Below the pieces are notes generated by a model, which was not told the origin of the DNA, did not search any database, and saw nothing but the letters and a program-made list of their open reading frames with translations. From an uncultured bacterium (GTDB taxonomy: Bacteria; Verrucomicrobiota; Verrucomicrobiia; CAIQCK01), in assembly GCA_903870275.1 (NCBI GenBank), contig CAIQCK010000070.1, positions 1 through 61,750 on the forward strand: 61,750 nt of DNA, given 5' to 3'. This document shows, in pieces, positions 25,429 through 33,381 of the stretch. The translations under genes and the position numbers were made by a program. Each line of letters begins with the position of its first letter. Positions within the stretch are counted from its first letter, which is position 1.

Positions 25429-26063
25429 GACAGCGCCTCCTTGTGGATCAACAGCAGAATGGAGCGGCTGGGCAGTTTCATGGATTTCAGTTCGGATGCT
25501 GTGACCTTCCCGATGCGCTCGTCGGGCAAGGTGAGATTCTCGCACACAAAACCCTGGTGGCTGGCCGCCAGCGAAGCGGCCAACGAAGCGATCCAAGGTT
25601 GCGTCGCGTCGTTGCCGGCGAGCACGGCGATTTTCTTCTCTGCAGCAAGCGCCGCGAACGAAAGCGCCGGCGTCTTGTCGTGCGCGCTGACGATGTGCGC
25701 GTCGAGCCAGTCGAGGCCGACGCGCGCGAACGCGACCTGCACCGAACTGACGCCCGGAATGATCTCGCACGCTGCGCGGCCGAACCGATTGATAACGGGT
25801 TTCGCGAGGCTGCACAAGCCGGGATCGCCGGTGACGAGAACCGCGATCCTCTTGTGTCCGGCGTGCGCGGCGATTTGGGCCAGCACGTCCTCGATGTCAG
25901 CTTTCATGGCGATGCCCCCGGCATGCGGGGTTGCAAAGGCGTCCAGCAACCGCGGCGCTCCGATCAATACATCGGCGCGCTCGATGGCCGTGCGCGCCGC
26001 AGGGGTCAGATAATCCAACGCGCCCGGCCCGCAACCGACGATGGTAATTTTGTGTTTGTTCAT
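25425..26063 (-). CDS. cbiE: Cobalt-precorrin-7 C5-methyltransferase (CbiE, without CbiT domain)
   Basis: A 212-residue protein with ITIVGCGPGALDYLTPAA, VLVTGDPGLCSLAKPV and EIIPGVSSVQVAFARVGLDW, matching CbiE or the N-terminal half of CobL. The C-terminal decarboxylating methyltransferase part (CbiT) is absent from this protein and not found as a separate gene in the window. Start at 26063 overlaps the cbiD stop (ATGA); a second in-frame ATG is at 26069. Confidence 0.93.
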   Translation of the reverse strand: MNKHKITIVGCGPGALDYLTPAARTAIERADVLIGAPRLLDAFATPHAGGIAMKADIEDVLAQIAAHAGHKRIAVLVTGDPGLCSLAKPVINRFGRAACEIIPGVSSVQVAFARVGLDWLDAHIVSAHDKTPALSFAALAAEKKIAVLAGNDATQPWIASLAASLAASHQGFVCENLTLPDERIGKVTASELKSMKLPSRSILLLIHKEALS

Positions 26064-27115
26064 TTCCATGGCGTCACGTCGCCGTCCAAGCCGAGAATGT
26101 TGCCTGTGAGGTTGATCAACACAACAGCGATTTCGCATTTCGCGCCAAGACGATCACGGATGGCGGAACGAACCTTCGCCGCCAGCGCATCGGCCAGCGC
26201 GTGTTGCTCGCTGGCGCTGAGACTTTCAAAAACGCCTTCGACCGTCGCGCTCTCCAGCAGGCGGTGCGACAGCGTCGCTTCCGCCAGCCGCGCCACGATC
26301 GGCACGGCGCTGGGCGATTGCGAGGAGTGCGTATCCCAGTGACCCTCAGTCAGTTTCGCCAGCTTGCCCGGATGACCGACGACCATGAAGCGCGTAAAAC
26401 CGCGCTGCGCCGTCTGCTCCAGCATGAAGCCCCACTGGTTGCTGAGCTGGATGACGTCGTCGGGGCCGAGGTGAAAGTTTTGTCGAGCGGCGCGCTCGCC
26501 GATGTTGCCGGGCACGAGCACCGGCGTCCGCACACCGTTGGCCGCCGCCACGTCGAGCGAGCACTTCAGCGCGTCTTGCAGCGCCGACGAACTGAACGGG
26601 CGGACGTGTCCGGTAGTGCCAATGATGGAAATGCCGCCGACGACGCCGAGACGCGGGTTGAACGTGCGGGCGGCCAGTTCGCGTCCGCCGGGAACGGAGA
26701 TGGTCACGCGCACGGCGCGGTCGGTGATCTCGCGGACGGCGTTGCGGATCATCTGGCGCGGCGCGGGATTAATGGCCGGCTCGCCCGGCGGCACCGAGAG
26801 GCCGGGCTTGGTGACGGTTCCCACACCTTCACCGGCGGAAAAAAGAATCTCGTCGCCGTCCACAAACTCAACCGTGGCAACGACGCAGGCTTTGTCCGTC
26901 ACGTCCGGATCGTCGCCGGCGTCTTTGCGGACGGCAGCTTCGCACCCTGGGCCGATCCGGCGATGGTAAACCAGGGTAAACGATGGGCAGCTTCCGTCGG
27001 GTAGCGTGATGCTCACCTCGGCGGGCGCGGTTCCACGACACAGGAGCGTGGCGGCGGCCTTGGCCGCGGCGGCGGCGCAGGCGCCGGTCGTGTAGCCGGT
27101 GCGCAAACCCGTCAT
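26060..27115 (-). CDS. cbiD: Cobalt-precorrin-5B C1-methyltransferase
   Basis: Methylates C1 in the oxygen-independent pathway, so it marks the route as anaerobic type. The 351-residue product starts LRTGYTTGACAAAAAKAA, followed by SVPGGRELAARTFNPRLGV and GTTGHVRPFSS. The open frame to 27304 is cut at the ATG at 27115, which overlaps the cbiO stop. Confidence 0.95.
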   Translation of the reverse strand: MTGLRTGYTTGACAAAAAKAAATLLCRGTAPAEVSITLPDGSCPSFTLVYHRRIGPGCEAAVRKDAGDDPDVTDKACVVATVEFVDGDEILFSAGEGVGTVTKPGLSVPPGEPAINPAPRQMIRNAVREITDRAVRVTISVPGGRELAARTFNPRLGVVGGISIIGTTGHVRPFSSSALQDALKCSLDVAAANGVRTPVLVPGNIGERAARQNFHLGPDDVIQLSNQWGFMLEQTAQRGFTRFMVVGHPGKLAKLTEGHWDTHSSQSPSAVPIVARLAEATLSHRLLESATVEGVFESLSASEQHALADALAAKVRSAIRDRLGAKCEIAVVLINLTGNILGLDGDVTPWK

Positions 27116-27993
27116 CGCTTTTCCTCCCTGGGCGGTTTCACCAGCAGTTCGTCGGGAATGAGTTTGAGCAACTGGACGCGCGCCTCGCCGAGCGTCAACG
27201 GCACGTCTTCGATCGGCACGCCGTCGAGCCGATTCAGGTCGTCGAGCAGATGCGACACGTAGGGCAGCCGCAGGCTGGCTTGGGCGATCAGGTCGCGGTC
27301 GCAAAAAATCTCCCGAGCCGGGCCTTCGCGCAGCACGCGGCCGCGGCTGAGCAGGTAGATGCGGTCCGCAAACAACGGCAGCAAATCCACGGAGTGCGTC
27401 GCCAGAATGACGGTAATGCCCTGCTGGCGGTTCAGGCGATGCAGCAGCCGCATGATCATGCCCTCGCCCGCGGGATCGAGTCCAGCGGTTGGCTCGTCGA
27501 GAATGAGGATGGAGGGTTTCATCGCCAGCACACCGGCGATGGCGACGCGCTTCTGCTCGCCGAAACTCAAATGATGAATCGCCCGCTCGCGCAAATGGCC
27601 CGCGGCCACCGCTTCGAGCGCGTCCGTGATCCGTTGTTGAACCTCGGTCTCGCTCAGGCCGAGATTGCGCGGGCCGAACGCCACGTCTTCCCCGACTGTC
27701 GCGCTAAAAATCTGGTCGTTCGGGTTTTGGAACACGAGGCCGACGGTTTGATACAACTCCGCCTGCGAATAACCGCCGATCTCGCGGCCGGCGACGCGCA
27801 CGGTTCCTTTCTGCGGCTTGAGCAGGCGCACCAGCGTCTTGATCAACGTCGTCTTGCCGGAGCCGTTGGAGGCGAGCATGGCGATGAACTCGCCGTAGTT
27901 CGCGCGAAAATGAACATCCGCCAGCGCCAGTGTTCCCTCCTGATACGCGAAGGAGACTCCCGCCGTTTCGATGGCAATGCCTTCGCGCTTCAT
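27112..27993 (-). CDS. cbiO: Cobalt ECF transporter ATPase
   Basis: ATP-hydrolysing subunit of the cobalt importer encoded with cbiQ, the PDGLE gene and cbiM. The 293-residue product has Walker A MLASNGSGKTT (first Gly of the P-loop replaced by Ala), VFQNPNDQIFSATV, signature HHLSFGEQKRVAIAG, and Walker B ILILDEPTAGLDP. The last 60 residues extend beyond the ATPase core. Overlaps cbiQ and cbiD by 4 bp each. Confidence 0.95.
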   Translation of the reverse strand: MKREGIAIETAGVSFAYQEGTLALADVHFRANYGEFIAMLASNGSGKTTLIKTLVRLLKPQKGTVRVAGREIGGYSQAELYQTVGLVFQNPNDQIFSATVGEDVAFGPRNLGLSETEVQQRITDALEAVAAGHLRERAIHHLSFGEQKRVAIAGVLAMKPSILILDEPTAGLDPAGEGMIMRLLHRLNRQQGITVILATHSVDLLPLFADRIYLLSRGRVLREGPAREIFCDRDLIAQASLRLPYVSHLLDDLNRLDGVPIEDVPLTLGEARVQLLKLIPDELLVKPPREEKR

Positions 27994-28763
27994 CCGACCC
28001 TCCCTATCGCGACGTAGAGCAGCAGCAACGCCGCCACCGTCAACGCCGTGCCACCGCAAGCGCACGCGGTCACCGGCGGCATCGGCCCGAACGGAATCTC
28101 CCGTTGGTAGCCGCGCAGGACCATGGCCTCGTGCGTGTGAACGGCCTGGTCCACGGAGCGGATGATCACCGTCCCGCAGACCGTTCCCATCGAAGCGAGC
28201 GACCGCCTCACGCCCGCGTAGCCCATGCGCAACTGTTGCGCGGCGGTCAGGTCGGCGGTCAGGTCCAGCAGTTGAAACGTGTAGCGATACATCAGCATGG
28301 CAATCTCAACCCAACCTTGCGGCACGCGAAACCATCGCAGCGAGTGAAAAATCCGGTGTGCCGGCGTGACGAGACTCAGCAGCAACACGACGCTCACCGC
28401 GCCGCAAACGCGGCTGGCGGTCAGCACCGCCGTGCGGATGCCTTCGTGCGTCGCGGTAAACCGCCACGGGCCGATGGGAATGGTGCAGACGGGCGTCCCG
28501 CCGGCCATGAAGGATTGCAGCAGGGCCAGGGCGACAACAATGCCCATCGGCGCGACGAGCCGCAGCGCCACCAACCGCGCGGGGATGCGCAGCGCGAGCG
28601 TTGCGGCCACGCACGTTAGAAAGACGAGGAACGGCAGCGCGGGGTTGGTGGACAGGATCACGCACAGGATCATGGCCGTCGCCACGACCAGCTTCGCGCG
28701 CGGGTCCACCCGGCTGAGCAGGTTGTCGCGGCAGGCGAAAAAATCTGAGAATAGGCTAAACAT
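27990..28763 (-). CDS. cbiQ: Cobalt ECF transporter transmembrane subunit
   Basis: A 257-residue integral membrane protein with about five to six hydrophobic segments. The cytoplasmic coupling region is visible: VDPRAKLVV near the N terminus and AMVLRGYQREI near the C terminus, both diagnostic for CbiQ-type T components. Start at 28763 gives the family N terminus MFSLFSDFFACRDNLLSRVD and overlaps the preceding gene by 8 bp. Confidence 0.94.
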   Translation of the reverse strand: MFSLFSDFFACRDNLLSRVDPRAKLVVATAMILCVILSTNPALPFLVFLTCVAATLALRIPARLVALRLVAPMGIVVALALLQSFMAGGTPVCTIPIGPWRFTATHEGIRTAVLTASRVCGAVSVVLLLSLVTPAHRIFHSLRWFRVPQGWVEIAMLMYRYTFQLLDLTADLTAAQQLRMGYAGVRRSLASMGTVCGTVIIRSVDQAVHTHEAMVLRGYQREIPFGPMPPVTACACGGTALTVAALLLLYVAIGRVG

Positions 28764-29046
28764 GGGAATGCTTGTCCGGCGCTTTGTTTTTTGGCGGGAA
28801 CAATCCACGATAACAGTAACCGGCAATGAACCCGCCGACGGTTCCCGCGACCAGAAAAACAAACAGCAACAGGTCGCCTTCGCCAGGGTTGATCAGCGGC
28901 GGCCGCGGCGGATGGCCGGCTTCGGTGGCGAATTTCTCCACCACCGTTTCATCCACGCCCGCCCATTTCTTGTCGGGGCCGGTCGCGGCGAAGCCGGCCG
29001 CGCCAAGCAGCAGGATCAGCGTGCCAACGATGACGGTCTTTTTCAC
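28756..29046 (-). CDS. PDGLE-domain (CbiN-like) small subunit of the cobalt transporter
   Basis: A 96-residue protein with an N-terminal membrane helix, a short periplasmic stretch GPDKKWAGVDETVVEKFATE that matches the PDGLE pattern, and a second membrane helix. In cobalt and nickel ECF systems this small protein replaces CbiN and assists metal loading of CbiM. It sits between cbiM and cbiQ, as expected, and overlaps both. Confidence 0.85.
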   Translation of the reverse strand: MKKTVIVGTLILLLGAAGFAATGPDKKWAGVDETVVEKFATEAGHPPRPPLINPGEGDLLLFVFLVAGTVGGFIAGYCYRGLFPPKNKAPDKHSHV

Positions 29047-29807
29047 GCGGCACCTCCACCCGGTTGCTTCAGCGATGCGATCAGGCCGGGACGCCGCGTC
29101 TCAATGAAACGGCAGGCGGCTGCCGTGATCAATCCTTCCAGAATGCCGAGCGGAATCTGGGTCGGACAAAACAAGATCGCGACGGCGACGAACGTGTGGC
29201 CCACGCTGGCGCTGCCGTGCAGCGCGCTCGCGAGTTCGAACGAGGTGACGGCATACGTGGCCCAGTCCGACAAGAGGCCCGCCAGGAACGCCGCCGGCCA
29301 TCGCGGCACACCCAGCGCCGTCGCCAGCCGGAACACGCCGTAGCCGACAAACGCCCCGGCCACGCCCATCGAAACAATGTCCGCGCCGAGCGTCGTCAGG
29401 CCGCCGTGCGCCAGGAACAGCGCCTGGAGGAGCAGCGCGATGCTGGTGATGACGACGGTGAGCGACGGCCCAATCAGAATCGCCGCCATGCCGGTTCCAC
29501 ACGGATGCGAACACGTGCCGGCCGTTGGCACGGGAATCGGCATGCACGAAATGACAAAGACCGCCGCGCCGACGAGTCCCACGAGCGATTTGAACATCGG
29601 TTCCTTCTCGCTGCGGACGCGCAGGTCGCGAAGGCCCCAGATCAGAAACGGCACGGAAAGCGCGAACCACAATCCCGCCCACGGCGCGGGAAGGATGCCT
29701 TCGGAGATGTGCATGGCCGAAGCCGTCGGCGGGCAACAGAGCAACAGCGCGGCTGTTGCAAACAGCGCGGGGCCCAGCCGGGTTGTGCCGAGGCCGTCGT
29801 GGTTCAT
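29043..29807 (-). CDS. cbiM: Cobalt ECF transporter substrate-binding subunit
   Basis: A 254-residue membrane S component. After a signal-like first segment the mature protein begins at MHISEGILP, the Met-His N terminus that coordinates Co2+. A His-containing loop TCSHPCGTGMAAILIGPS follows, with about six membrane segments in total. Neighbours encode the remaining transporter subunits, so the operon both imports cobalt and uses it. Confidence 0.95.
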   Translation of the reverse strand: MNHDGLGTTRLGPALFATAALLLCCPPTASAMHISEGILPAPWAGLWFALSVPFLIWGLRDLRVRSEKEPMFKSLVGLVGAAVFVISCMPIPVPTAGTCSHPCGTGMAAILIGPSLTVVITSIALLLQALFLAHGGLTTLGADIVSMGVAGAFVGYGVFRLATALGVPRWPAAFLAGLLSDWATYAVTSFELASALHGSASVGHTFVAVAILFCPTQIPLGILEGLITAAACRFIETRRPGLIASLKQPGGGAA

Positions 29808-30490
29808 GGCTGCGGCTCCGTGGTTTGCCGCGCCGCCAGCGTGCAGAACGCATGAAGCGCGGCGACGGCGAGCGTGCTGCCGCCGCGAGTTCCGGTGATC
29901 GCCACGTGCGGGACGGGCAGCGACATGAGTTCATCCTTGCTCTCGACGACGTGAACGAAACCCACCGGCATCGCCAGCACCAGCGCGGGGCGTATCCGAT
30001 CTTCGATAATCATCCGGTTGAGTTCGAGCAGGGCCACGGGCGCGTTGCCGAACACGGCGATGCCGCCGTCGAGCATCGCCTTGGCCTTGCGAATGGCGAA
30101 GAGCGAGCGGGGGAGATTGGTCTGCGCGGATTGCTTGGCCACGTCCTCATCGGCGATGTGGCAGAAAATCCTGCCGGCGTCGTAGCCGGTGTTGGCGCTT
30201 TTCAAACGCGGCAGCGAAAGCCCGGCGCGAATCATGTTCGAGTCCACGTAAATCGGCCGGCCCTGCCGCAACGCGGCCACGCCTGCGGCAATCGCGTCCG
30301 GCGAGAACCGGACCAACTCGCCGAGCGTCACGTCGCCGGTCGTGTGAATCATCCGGCGGACGATTTCCCACTGGTCGGCGGGAAAATCGTGGCGTGTGTT
30401 GCTGTCAATCGCCTCGAAGGATCGCTGCTCGATCTCGGGACCGCTCAGCGGTGCTTTGAGAAACTTGTGGATGAATGGAGTTGGGGTCAT
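29804..30490 (-). CDS. cbiC: Precorrin-8X / cobalt-precorrin-8 methylmutase
   Basis: Moves the C11 methyl to C12. The 228-residue product has the catalytic His in RRMIHTTGDV, then YVDSNMIRAGLS and AMPVGFVHVVESKDEL, all typical of CobH/CbiC. Start at 30490 overlaps cbiA; longer open frames are shadows. Confidence 0.95.
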   Translation of the reverse strand: MTPTPFIHKFLKAPLSGPEIEQRSFEAIDSNTRHDFPADQWEIVRRMIHTTGDVTLGELVRFSPDAIAAGVAALRQGRPIYVDSNMIRAGLSLPRLKSANTGYDAGRIFCHIADEDVAKQSAQTNLPRSLFAIRKAKAMLDGGIAVFGNAPVALLELNRMIIEDRIRPALVLAMPVGFVHVVESKDELMSLPVPHVAITGTRGGSTLAVAALHAFCTLAARQTTEPQP

Positions 30491-31878
30491 GAGATGGGAT
30501 GGGTTTCGGCTAGCCGGCCAACGAAATGCCGGACCGCTTCCGGACGGGAGGCGAAATGGACGTGCATGTAGCTGGCCAGCACGCGGCCGCGCTGGAAGCC
30601 TTCGGCGGCGAGGGCGTCGGACTGGCGGCGCTTGACGGAGTAAGCGGTTTGCCATTGGGAATCGGCGGCGGGGTTGCCGAGCAGTTCCGAGTAATGAAAC
30701 TCGTGCCCGCGAAGGCAGTCGCCGCATTGGCCCCAAAGCGAATCGCGGCTCAGCGTGACCTCGACGTAGCCGAGCGATTGGCGGCGCTGGCACATGCGCG
30801 TCCACGCCGGCAACAGGCCGAGCATGGCGTGCTGCGCGCCGTCACGGGTCTCGATTCCTTCCGCGAGATACATCAGCCCGCCGCACTCGGCATAAATCCA
30901 TCCTCCGGCGGCGGCGAACCGGCGAATCTCTTGAAGCAAGCCCTGGTTGGCGGCAAGCGCGGTGGCGTATTCCTCCGGATAGCCGCCGCCGAAATACAGG
31001 CCGTTCAGACTCGGCGGCAGCGCGGAATCCTTGAGTGGCGAAAACGGGACGCATTTACAGCCGTCCTGTTCCAAGGCTTCGAGGTTGTCGGGATAATAAA
31101 AATGGAACGCTTCATCGCGCGCGACGCCGAGCCTGCACTTTTTCTGAGCGGCAGACGGCGGGATTGTATCGGAAGCCGGCAGAGGCGGCGCTTGGCGGGC
31201 GGCTTGCAGGATCGCGTCGAGCGACAGGCCATCGCCGAGCGTGTCGGCGAGTTTGTCGAGCAGGGCAGTGGAGAGGCTGGCGGAATCGGCGGTCACCAAA
31301 CCGAGGTGACGACTTGGCAGTTCCGGCAGCGACTCGCGCTCCACATGGCCGAGCAACGGCGGAAGCGCTGCGGACTTCAACGACTCGGCCAGCCAACTCG
31401 CGTGACGCCCGGAGCCGCAACGGTTGGCGATCACACCGGCCACGCGAAGCAGCGGATCGAAAGTCACGCAGCCATGAACCACCGCCGCCAGACTGCGCGC
31501 CATGCCGTGCGCGTTGACGACGAGGAGCACGGGCGCGCCGAGCCACCGCGCGATTTCAGCGGTGCTGCCCTCGGCGCTGGCCGGGTCCGCGCCGTCGAAA
31601 AGACCCATGACGCCTTCGATGACGGCGATGTCGGCGTCGGCCGAGGCGCGGCGGAAAAGTGTTTCCACGTGAATACGGCCCATCATCCAGCCGTCGAGGT
31701 TGTAGCAAGGCCGGCCGGAGGCTTGCGCCAGATACGTCGGATCGAGATAGTCCGGGCCGACCTTGAAGGTCTGCACACGCAGGCCGCGCCGCCGCAGCAA
31801 TGTCACCAGACCCAGCGTCAGCGACGTTTTGCCGACGCCGCTTTGCGTGCCTGCGATGACAAGGCGGGGAATGTTCAT
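30487..31878 (-). CDS. cbiA: Cobyrinate a,c-diamide synthase
   Basis: ATP- and glutamine-dependent amidation of side chains a and c. The 463-residue product has the N-terminal P-loop AGTQSGVGKTSLTLGL and a C-terminal class I-like glutamine amidotransferase with nucleophile C332 in ECGGLMYL. Starts one base after the cobO stop. Confidence 0.95.
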   Translation of the reverse strand: MNIPRLVIAGTQSGVGKTSLTLGLVTLLRRRGLRVQTFKVGPDYLDPTYLAQASGRPCYNLDGWMMGRIHVETLFRRASADADIAVIEGVMGLFDGADPASAEGSTAEIARWLGAPVLLVVNAHGMARSLAAVVHGCVTFDPLLRVAGVIANRCGSGRHASWLAESLKSAALPPLLGHVERESLPELPSRHLGLVTADSASLSTALLDKLADTLGDGLSLDAILQAARQAPPLPASDTIPPSAAQKKCRLGVARDEAFHFYYPDNLEALEQDGCKCVPFSPLKDSALPPSLNGLYFGGGYPEEYATALAANQGLLQEIRRFAAAGGWIYAECGGLMYLAEGIETRDGAQHAMLGLLPAWTRMCQRRQSLGYVEVTLSRDSLWGQCGDCLRGHEFHYSELLGNPAADSQWQTAYSVKRRQSDALAAEGFQRGRVLASYMHVHFASRPEAVRHFVGRLAETHPIS

Positions 31879-31879
31879 C

Positions 31880-32407
31880 CTAAATCTCCACGCCCGTCTG
31901 CGCCCAGACGCCGGCTTGCAAGGCGTGCTTGACGCACTTCATTTCCGTGACCGTGTCGGCTTCGTCAATCAAACGCTGGCTCGCGCCGCGTCCGGTCAGC
32001 ACAAGGCAGAGCTTGGACGGGGCGGTCTGAATCATTTCGAGAACCTTGTCCTCGGCAACAAGTCCGCTGGCGATGGCAACACAGATTTCGTCCAGCACGA
32101 TCAAGTCGTATTGGTCGGACGCGACGGCCTCAGCGGCGGCGGCGAGAGCCTGCACCGCGGCGTCGCGATGCACCGCAAACTTCGGACTGTCTGTTTTTGG
32201 AATAAAGCCGCGGCCCATTTGCACGATCTCGACACCGGGCAGACGCTGGCACGCGGCCAGTTCGCCCGTCTTCGAATCCGCCTTGATGAATTGGATCACC
32301 CGCACGCGCTGGCCGTGGCCCGCCGCGCGCAGCACCATGCCGAGAGCCGCGGTCGTTTTTCCCTTGCCGTCGCCGGTGAAGATCAGGAGCCGCCGATTGT
32401 TTCTCAT
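31880..32407 (-). CDS. cobO: Cob(I)yrinic acid a,c-diamide adenosyltransferase
   Basis: Adds the 5'-deoxyadenosyl ligand to cobalt. A 175-residue BtuR/CobO-type protein with P-loop IFTGDGKGKTTAALG and DLIVLDEICVAI. The longer open frame upstream (to 33319) is a shadow of cbiB. ATGA overlap with cbiB. Confidence 0.95.
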   Translation of the reverse strand: MRNNRRLLIFTGDGKGKTTAALGMVLRAAGHGQRVRVIQFIKADSKTGELAACQRLPGVEIVQMGRGFIPKTDSPKFAVHRDAAVQALAAAAEAVASDQYDLIVLDEICVAIASGLVAEDKVLEMIQTAPSKLCLVLTGRGASQRLIDEADTVTEMKCVKHALQAGVWAQTGVEI

Positions 32408-33381
32408 GCGTGTCCTCCACAGCAGAAGCGTGACAATTCCAGCGCGGCAACGCGCGCGCCATTGAAGACCAGCAGCGCCAGCGCGGCGGTGGCCAGCATC
32501 AGGGCGTTGGCTCGGCGGATGTCGCGGCGCTCCAGCGGGCGGACCGGATCGCCCATGCGCGGATGCTCCGCCGGCTCGCCGCCGTAAAAGTTCAGCCCTC
32601 CCAGTTGCACGCCGAGCGCGCCAGCGACCGCCGCTTCGGAAAGCCCGGCATTGGGGCTGGCGTGTTTGCGGCCGTCGCGAAGCCAGATGCGAAGCGAGCG
32701 CAGCGCGTCGTGGCCGAGCAGCGCGGCGGCGACCGCGACCAGCGGCGCGGTGAGCCGCGCGGGCAGGTAGTTCGCCGCGTCGTCGAGCCGGGCGGAGGCC
32801 CAGCCGAATTGGATGTAGCGCTCGTCTTTGTAGCCGAACGTGGAGTCGAGCGTATTGACGGCCTTGTAAAGCATCGCGCCGACCGGCCCGCCGAGCACGG
32901 CGAAGAACAGCGGCGCGGTCACGCCGTCCACAAGGCTCTCGGCGACGCTCTCGACTGTGGCGCGCACGATCTCGCGCTCGTCGAGTGTGGCCGTGTCGCG
33001 GCCGACCATCATGCTGACGCGCCGCCGCGCCTCCGGCAGATCGTTGGCGCAGAGGGCGCCGTAAACCGCATTCGCGTGTCGCGCCAGATCGCGCGCGGCG
33101 AAAGTCGTGTAGAGAAGCAGGATCGAGACAATATCGCCCGCCGCCGGGCAGAGCGCAGCAGCGCCGCGAATCAGCCCGAACGTAAGCGCGCCGGTCACAA
33201 CAAGCACCAGCGCCACTACGAGCACGCCCGCCAGACGCGCGTTCGGGACGAGTCGGCGGACCGGCGATTCCAACGCCGCCGCGAACCGCCCGATCAACTT
33301 CACCGGATGCGGCAGCCATCGCGGATCGCCCAGCAACAGGTCGAGCGCGAACGCGGCGAGAATTTGATATTCGAGCCTCAT
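32404..33381 (-). CDS. cbiB: Adenosylcobinamide-phosphate synthase
   Basis: Membrane enzyme that attaches the aminopropanol arm. The 325-residue product has several hydrophobic segments and the family's [15 protein letters not shown] near the N terminus, [14 protein letters not shown] and [12 protein letters not shown]. Overlaps the upstream fusion gene by 4 bp. Confidence 0.94.
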   Translation of the reverse strand: MRLEYQILAAFALDLLLGDPRWLPHPVKLIGRFAAALESPVRRLVPNARLAGVLVVALVLVVTGALTFGLIRGAAALCPAAGDIVSILLLYTTFAARDLARHANAVYGALCANDLPEARRRVSMMVGRDTATLDEREIVRATVESVAESLVDGVTAPLFFAVLGGPVGAMLYKAVNTLDSTFGYKDERYIQFGWASARLDDAANYLPARLTAPLVAVAAALLGHDALRSLRIWLRDGRKHASPNAGLSEAAVAGALGVQLGGLNFYGGEPAEHPRMGDPVRPLERRDIRRANALMLATAALALLVFNGARVAALELSRFCCGGHA